Below are positions 29,118-33,592 of a stretch of 33,592 bases of DNA, piece after piece. Position numbers and translations under genes: made by a program. The stretch's first letter is position 1. Each line of letters opens with the position of its first letter. The notes under the pieces were generated by a model. That model was not told where the DNA came from, searched no databases, and saw nothing but the letters and a program-made list of their open reading frames with translations. Origin of the DNA: an uncultured bacterium (GTDB lineage Bacteria; Patescibacteriota; Minisyncoccia; UBA9983); contig CAJVWH010000006.1 of assembly GCA_913009575.1 (NCBI GenBank), positions 1 to 33,592 of the forward strand, in the 5' to 3' direction.

Positions 29118-29465
29118 ATGAATCATAAAACGAAAGGAAGAAAATTGGGGAGAAAAATAAATGCGAGACGAGCCTTACTTAGGTCGTTGGCTGTTAATCT
29201 TGTCAGGGACGAAAAAATCAAAACAACAGAGGCAAAGGCCAAAGAATTACGCCCGTATATTGAAAAAATCGTCACAAAGGGGATAAGAAGCGATTTGAGC
29301 GCCAGAAAGATGGTTGTCGCAAAAATAGGCGCGCCGGCTGCTAAAAAAGTTTTTGAAAAAATCGCTCCCAAATATAAGGAAAGGAAAGGAGGATACACAA
29401 GAATTATCAAAATGCCGTTGAGGCGCGGAGATGCCGCCAAAATGGCAATAATAGAATTCGTATGA
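29118..29465 (+). CDS. rplQ: Large-subunit ribosomal protein L17 (bL17)
   Basis: L17 lies near the peptide exit tunnel. The 115-residue protein begins MNHKTKGRKLGRKINARRAL and contains LLRSLAVNLVRDEKIKTTEA and the RLGDAA-like end LRRGDAAKMAIIEF. Its stop overlaps the rplM start (ATGA), so the two are coupled. Confidence 0.97.
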   Translation: MNHKTKGRKLGRKINARRALLRSLAVNLVRDEKIKTTEAKAKELRPYIEKIVTKGIRSDLSARKMVVAKIGAPAAKKVFEKIAPKYKERKGGYTRIIKMPLRRGDAAKMAIIEFV

Positions 29466-29806
29466 TTGAACAAATTTTAGATGTGAAAAATAAATCGTTG
29501 GGGAGGGCTGCTTCAGAGGCCGCAGCCGTTTTGCGTGGAAAAAACAGGCCGGATTTCGCTCCGAATCGGATTCCCGATATTAGATTAATTATAGAAAATA
29601 TTGATAAAATAAAAATTACCGGCGACAAATTGAAACAAAAAAAATATATTAGGCATTCAACATATCCAGGCTCTTTAAGAGTTGATAAACTTGAGGACAT
29701 TATTAAGGGCAAGGGGATTAAATATGTTTTTGAAAAAGCGGTAAGTGGAATGCTTCCCAAAAATAAATTAAAGAAAGAGGCCATAAAAAGATTAATTATT
29801 AAATGA
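29462..29806 (+). CDS. rplM: Large-subunit ribosomal protein L13 (uL13), short form
   Basis: L13 is an early-assembly 50S protein. The family core is recognisable: LDVKNKSLGRAASEAAAVLR, KNRPDFAPNR, IKITGDKLKQKKYIRHSTYP and EKAVSGMLPKNKLKKEAIKR. The product is 114 residues, versus about 142 usually. The N-terminal strand region and the C-terminal tail are both shortened. Its ATG overlaps the rplQ stop, so the start is well supported. It precedes rpsI as in most bacteria. Confidence 0.93.
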   Translation: MIEQILDVKNKSLGRAASEAAAVLRGKNRPDFAPNRIPDIRLIIENIDKIKITGDKLKQKKYIRHSTYPGSLRVDKLEDIIKGKGIKYVFEKAVSGMLPKNKLKKEAIKRLIIK

Positions 29807-30267
29807 TTAAAAACATGGTTGAAAAAAAAGAGAAAAAAAAGAAGACAAAAATAAAGCCCCAAAAGAAAACGCAGGACTCCAAATATATTGAATCTGTGGG
29901 AAGGAGAAAAACTTCTTCCGCCAGAGTGAGGCTATTTAATAAGGGTGATGCCGAAATCATCGTTAATGGAAAAAAAATGGAGGAATATTTTCCAACGGTG
30001 GAATTGCGCAAGGTTATTGAAGAACCGTTAAAAAAAATGAAATCTTTGGATAAATTCATGATAACCGTAAAAATTTCTGGAGGGGGAATTCATTCGCAGG
30101 CCGAGGCATTGAGGCATGGCATCGCGAGGGCACTTACCCAATTTAACACTGATTTCAGAAAACGCCTTAAAAAGGCCGGAATGTTGACCAGAGATCCACG
30201 AATGAAAGAACGCAGGAAATTTGGTTTAAAAAAAGCAAGAAAATCTCCACAGTGGTCCAAGAGATAA
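29803..30267 (+). CDS. rpsI: Small-subunit ribosomal protein S9 (uS9)
   Basis: S9 reaches the P-site tRNA with its C-terminal tail. The core is typical: YIESVGRRKTSSARVRLFNK, EYFPTVELRKVIEEPLK, SGGGIHSQAEALRHGIARAL and the end KKARKSPQWSKR with the invariant terminal Lys-Arg. A lysine-rich extension of about 25 residues precedes the core. The ATG at 29803 overlaps the rplM stop (ATGA); a later ATG at 29815 is possible. It closes the ribosomal cluster. Confidence 0.96.
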   Translation: MIKNMVEKKEKKKKTKIKPQKKTQDSKYIESVGRRKTSSARVRLFNKGDAEIIVNGKKMEEYFPTVELRKVIEEPLKKMKSLDKFMITVKISGGGIHSQAEALRHGIARALTQFNTDFRKRLKKAGMLTRDPRMKERRKFGLKKARKSPQWSKR

Positions 30268-30298
30268 TACCCTTGTATTTGTTTGGAAAATTTATTAT

Positions 30299-30304
30299 TA
30301 TAAT
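30299..30304 (+). promoter_or_regulatory. -10 element before grpE
   Basis: Consensus TATAAT ends five bases before the grpE ATG at 30310, favouring this ATG over the in-frame ATG at 30334. No CIRCE inverted repeat is visible near grpE or dnaK. Confidence 0.5.
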
Positions 30305-30309
30305 TATCA

Positions 30310-30891
30310 ATGGTAAGGGGAAAAAACACTCAGATGACCTCCGGCAATGAAGAAGACGGCGGAGAAAATGACATTGAATTGGAATATGAGAATTCTTCTG
30401 TAGCTTTGAAGTTGAAAAAGTTACGTGATAAATTGAATGAATGCCAAAAGCAAAAGGATGAATATCTGGCAGGATGGCAGAGAACAAAGGCGGATTTTAT
30501 AAACGCCAGAAAAGATAACGAAAAAAAGAGGAAAGAGTTTGAAAAAATGGCGGATGCTTCTTTGTTCGGTGACCTTTTATTAATCGCTGATGGTTTTGAA
30601 ATGGCTTTCAAGGATGATGCTTGGCAAAAACTTGACAAGACATGGCAAGATGGTATAAAATACTTATATAATCAATTTATAAATGTTTTTAAAGAACATA
30701 ATCTTGAGCCAATAAAGGCGCTTGGAAAGAAATTTAATCCTGAAGAGCACAATGCTGTTGGCGAGGTTGAAGTAGTGGATGAGAAAAAAGATGGAATAGT
30801 GGTTGAAGAGCTTAGAAAGGGATATAAATTATATGACAAGGTTTTGAGACCGGCTCAAGTTAAGGTCGGAAGATTACAAATAACAAATTAA
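30310..30891 (+). CDS. grpE: Nucleotide exchange factor GrpE
   Basis: GrpE releases ADP from DnaK. The 193-residue protein has an acidic N-terminus, the long coiled-coil helix LKKLRDKLNECQKQKDEYLA leading to WQRTKADFINARKDNEKKRK, and the beta domain with FNPEEHNAVGEVEVVDEKKD and LRKGYKLYDKVLRPAQVKV. It precedes dnaK by 45 bases. The chaperone unit lacks dnaJ in this window. Confidence 0.96.
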   Translation: MVRGKNTQMTSGNEEDGGENDIELEYENSSVALKLKKLRDKLNECQKQKDEYLAGWQRTKADFINARKDNEKKRKEFEKMADASLFGDLLLIADGFEMAFKDDAWQKLDKTWQDGIKYLYNQFINVFKEHNLEPIKALGKKFNPEEHNAVGEVEVVDEKKDGIVVEELRKGYKLYDKVLRPAQVKVGRLQITN

Positions 30892-30936
30892 TGCGAACGT
30901 GCATACATTTGTAAAAAATTAATAATTGATATTATT

Positions 30937-32856
30937 ATGAAAATTTTAGGAATAGATCTAGGTACAACTAATTCTGCGATGGCAGTCATGGAGGGAGGTG
31001 AACCGAAAATTCTTGAAAATGAGGAAGGTAACCGCACGACTCCTTCCATTGTCGCTATTTCCAAGGCCGGCGATCGGCTTGTTGGTTTATTGGCAAAGAG
31101 ACAATCAATCACAAATCCGGAGAATACCATTTTTTCGGTTAAGCGCCTTATTGGAAGGAAATTTTCCGATAATGAAGTAAAGAAAGACAAAGAGATGATG
31201 CCGTATAAAATTGAAGAGTCTAAAGAGGGCGGTGTTGTGGTTAAAATGAACGGTAAAACTTACAGACCTGAAGAAATTTCTGCTATGATTCTTCAAAAAC
31301 TCAAACATGATGCAGAAGCGCATTTGGGAGAAAAAATAGAAGAGGCGATTATTACAGTACCGGCTTATTTTGACGATTCCCAAAGAAAAGCCACCAAGGA
31401 TGCGGGGGAGATTGCCGGATTAAAAGTGAGGAGAATCATCAACGAACCTACTGCGGCGGCCTTGGCTTACGGATTTAATAAGAAAAAAGACGAGAAAATT
31501 GTCGTTTATGATTTTGGAGGAGGTACTTTGGACGTATCGGTTTTGGAAGTTGGAGATGATGTGATTGAGGTAAAATCTACCGGTGGAGATACTCATTTGG
31601 GTGGAGATGATATTGATCAAAAAATAATCAATTGGATTATTCAAGAGTTTAAAAAAGAAAGCGGCATTGATGTATCCAATGATTTCTTAGCTCTTCAACG
31701 GTTAAAAGAAACAGCGGAAAAAGCCAAGCATGAACTTTCCAGTACAACGGAAACGGAAATCAACATTCCATTTATCACTTCCGATGCCTCCGGCCCCAAA
31801 CATCTTTTGCTCAAATTAACCAGAGCCAAGCTTGAAGAGTTGGTTGATGAATTTATTAAGAAATCAATTGAAATAAATAAAAAAGTGGTTGACGCTTCCG
31901 GTTTTAAAGTCAACGATATTGACGAGGTGATTTTAGTCGGAGGACAAACAAGAATGCCCGCCATTCAGAACGCGGTGAGGGAATTTTTTGGCAAGGAGCC
32001 GAATAAATCAATTAATCCCGATGAGGTTGTTGCACTTGGGGCGGCTGTACAGGCGGGAATCATGCAGGGAGATGTTAAAGATATTCTTCTTCTGGATGTC
32101 ATTCCGCTCTCTTTCGGTATTGAAACTTTTGGCGGTGTTTGCACGAAATTGATTGAAAAAAATACAACTATTCCCGCCAGCAAGAGCCAAGTTTTTTCAA
32201 CAGCCGCGGATAATCAAACATCCGTGGAAATTCACGTTTTGCAGGGTGAACGCGAGATGGCCGCTGACAATAAAACTCTTGGAAAATTTATTCTTGATGG
32301 CATTCCGCCAGCCCCAAGGGGTATGCCGCAAATAGAGGTGTCATTTGACATTGATGCCAATGGAATTTTGAATGTAAAGGCGAAAGATAAGGCGACTGGA
32401 AAAGAACAGTCAATCCGCATTGAGGCATCTTCCGGTTTGTCAAAAGAAGATATTGAAAAGATGAAGAAAGATGCCGAGGCGCACGCGGAAGAGGACAAAA
32501 AGAAAAGAGAATTGGCGGACGCGCGCAATGTGGCTGATACTCTTGTTTACACTGCCGAGAAATCATTGCGGGAGGCCGGAGACAAAGTTCCTAATGAGAC
32601 CAAAAAACAAATTGAGGAGAAGATTGAGGCGCTTAAAAAAGTGAAAGACGACGAAGATGTTTCGTCAATTAAAAGTGCCACCGAAGAATTGTCAAAATCA
32701 ATCCAGCAAATTGGCGAATTGCTTTACAAACAGGCACAATCCGAATCTGGGCAAGTCTCGCCCGATGGCGGACAAAAACAGAGCGAACAGCAGTCCGGGG
32801 AGAATAAAGACGGGAATAACGCCCGCGACGCGGATTTTGAGGAGAAAAATGAATAA
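30937..32856 (+). CDS. dnaK: Molecular chaperone DnaK (Hsp70)
   Basis: DnaK binds and releases unfolded chains under ATP control. The ATPase domain has [18 protein letters not shown] at the start, [30 protein letters not shown] and [16 protein letters not shown]. The substrate domain contains [18 protein letters not shown] and the C-terminal lid is charged and helical. The end (DFEEKNE) lacks the EEVD-like tail but that is common in bacteria. At 639 residues it is full length. Its last 8 bases overlap the next gene, an exported protein, which is an unusual follower. Confidence 0.98.
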   Translation: MKILGIDLGTTNSAMAVMEGGEPKILENEEGNRTTPSIVAISKAGDRLVGLLAKRQSITNPENTIFSVKRLIGRKFSDNEVKKDKEMMPYKIEESKEGGVVVKMNGKTYRPEEISAMILQKLKHDAEAHLGEKIEEAIITVPAYFDDSQRKATKDAGEIAGLKVRRIINEPTAAALAYGFNKKKDEKIVVYDFGGGTLDVSVLEVGDDVIEVKSTGGDTHLGGDDIDQKIINWIIQEFKKESGIDVSNDFLALQRLKETAEKAKHELSSTTETEINIPFITSDASGPKHLLLKLTRAKLEELVDEFIKKSIEINKKVVDASGFKVNDIDEVILVGGQTRMPAIQNAVREFFGKEPNKSINPDEVVALGAAVQAGIMQGDVKDILLLDVIPLSFGIETFGGVCTKLIEKNTTIPASKSQVFSTAADNQTSVEIHVLQGEREMAADNKTLGKFILDGIPPAPRGMPQIEVSFDIDANGILNVKAKDKATGKEQSIRIEASSGLSKEDIEKMKKDAEAHAEEDKKKRELADARNVADTLVYTAEKSLREAGDKVPNETKKQIEEKIEALKKVKDDEDVSSIKSATEELSKSIQQIGELLYKQAQSESGQVSPDGGQKQSEQQSGENKDGNNARDADFEEKNE

Positions 32857-33403
32857 AAATTACTTAGTTTTTGTTGTTTTTATTCTTTTTATTCTTTTGG
32901 CACAAGTGGCTTATGCCGACTACCCTTCATTGCAGAATAATGATTGCACTCTCATAAATGAATTCGCTGGCGATGACGGCAAAGAATATCTGATAAACAG
33001 CAATAGTGTTTGCTCGCCGTATAATGCAGTGGGTACTACTACACCAATTAAAGTTCAGATTTTTAGCAAATGTGTTAACGGCGATGTTTATAATCCTCGT
33101 TTTGATGTTTTTACCTACAATGGAGTAAGAGGGACCGAAATCGGAGGTTCAGATTTATATCAAGAGGGAGAAAATTTTCCTTTGTTTGTCTGCGACAATC
33201 TTGACAGAAACTTAGACGGCTTAATAAAAATACCAATGGGAACAAACAGGTCTTTTTTTGTCGTTATTTCCAACGCGACCAGTTCCGCTTCCGTGGTGGA
33301 TCTTTTTGAGAAAGGAACAGGAAATCTAAATTATGCCCTAGCACATTTTGACGTGAAAAGCAGACAGCCCCACTCAACCTTACACAATAAGGTCATCCCC
33401 TAA
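32849..33403 (+). CDS. Exported protein, apparently frameshifted near its C-terminus
   Basis: The ATG at 32849 overlaps the dnaK end, with GAGGAG just upstream. A signal peptide is clear ([19 protein letters not shown], cleaved before DYPS). The mature part has several Cys (NNDCTL, SVCSPY, SKCVNG, FVCDN) and is beta-rich. As written the frame stops at 33403 after [15 protein letters not shown]. If one A is removed from AAAA (33356-33359) and one C from CCCC (33397-33400), the frame continues [17 protein letters not shown], then [19 protein letters not shown], and ends HKHKHHEHE with TAG at 33487-33489. That tail would bind metal. I favour two indels, either sequencing errors or real decay. 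The family is not recognised. Confidence 0.65.
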   Translation: MNKNYLVFVVFILFILLAQVAYADYPSLQNNDCTLINEFAGDDGKEYLINSNSVCSPYNAVGTTTPIKVQIFSKCVNGDVYNPRFDVFTYNGVRGTEIGGSDLYQEGENFPLFVCDNLDRNLDGLIKIPMGTNRSFFVVISNATSSASVVDLFEKGTGNLNYALAHFDVKSRQPHSTLHNKVIP

Positions 33404-33481
33404 CTGGAAGTCTATTTGACGGCACAAAAGTTGAGGGCAGCGATACTGTGCGGGTTATTCATAAACATAAACACCATGAAC

Positions 33482-33592
33482 ATGAATAGTAAAAAAACAA
33501 TAACAATTATTCTTGTTATTATTCTCATTGCTATTCTATTAGCCGCTGGTTGGTATTGTTTTATTAGGCAAAAAAAACAAACAGAAAATTCA
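33482..33592 (+). CDS. Start of a membrane-anchored protein (cut by window end)
   Basis: The frame opens ATG AAT AGT and is still open at the last base. It begins MNSKKTIT followed by one hydrophobic helix (IIILVIILIAILLAAG in close form) and WYCFIRQKKQ, so an anchored or exported protein is likely. An in-frame ATG at 33476 is an alternative. The start would overlap the stop of the restored upstream frame by eight bases, matching the overlap style of this operon. Confidence 0.5.
   Translation, partial: MNSKKTITIILVIILIAILLAAGWYCFIRQKKQTENS

Noticed and set aside
32657-32848. N-terminal extension of the exported protein inside dnaK
   Set aside because: It would overlap dnaK by 200 bases and place the signal peptide 64 residues inside; the ATG at 32849 is far better.

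Overview
This window looks like a chromosomal segment of a Candidate Phyla Radiation (Patescibacteria) bacterium, most likely Parcubacteria-like. The evidence is the compact, AT-leaning gene set, a short L13, an alanyl-tRNA synthetase that stops after its editing domain, a PriA without ATPase motifs, and several membrane and pilus-like families that I associate with these organisms. The assignment rests on protein features only; no rRNA gene is present. I found no tRNA gene, IS element, phage module or CRISPR array.

Layout. Positions 1-3400 are an accessory patch: a radical SAM/SPASM enzyme, an HExxH protein, a 414-base stretch dense in inverted repeats, a four-helix membrane protein and rubrerythrin. 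Positions 3400-6900 on the minus strand carry a degenerate PriA, a PEGA-domain membrane protein and a lipoprotein. Positions 7000-19000 hold envelope, translation and repair genes (murA, mreB, nfo, ychF, leuS, a sigma-region-4/HARE-HTH-like protein, a conserved membrane protein, mltG, mnmA). Positions 19000-21000 carry an APH-fold kinase, a P-loop kinase and a 43-residue Cys-rich peptide. Then come alaS, an FtsA/PilM-like ATPase and its overlapping membrane partner, and a small membrane protein. Positions 25900-30300 are the ribosomal/RNA polymerase cluster infA-rpmJ-rpsM-rpsK-rpsD-rpoA-rplQ-rplM-rpsI. grpE-dnaK and an exported His-rich protein that appears frameshifted complete the window.

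How the genes work together. murA, mreB and mltG point to a peptidoglycan-walled cell with directed wall growth. leuS, alaS and mnmA serve tRNA charging and modification. The ribosomal cluster and grpE-dnaK form the housekeeping core. Many core genes have a -10 hexamer only 5-9 bases before the start codon, which implies leaderless mRNAs. In contrast, several orphan or accessory genes carry a strong Shine-Dalgarno sequence and often a full -35/-10 promoter.

The most unusual signals are: (1) long perfect or near-perfect palindromes inserted in frame inside mnmA (three sites), leuS and ychF, resembling in principle the palindromic elements of Rickettsia; (2) two unrecorded-looking small genes, a 43-aa peptide with a leader-like N-terminus and a CxxCxxCxxC tail, and a 46-aa basic protein whose DNA doubles as three terminator-like hairpins on the other strand; (3) the inverted-repeat cluster at 1848-2179, which shares a palindrome with 3371-3397.
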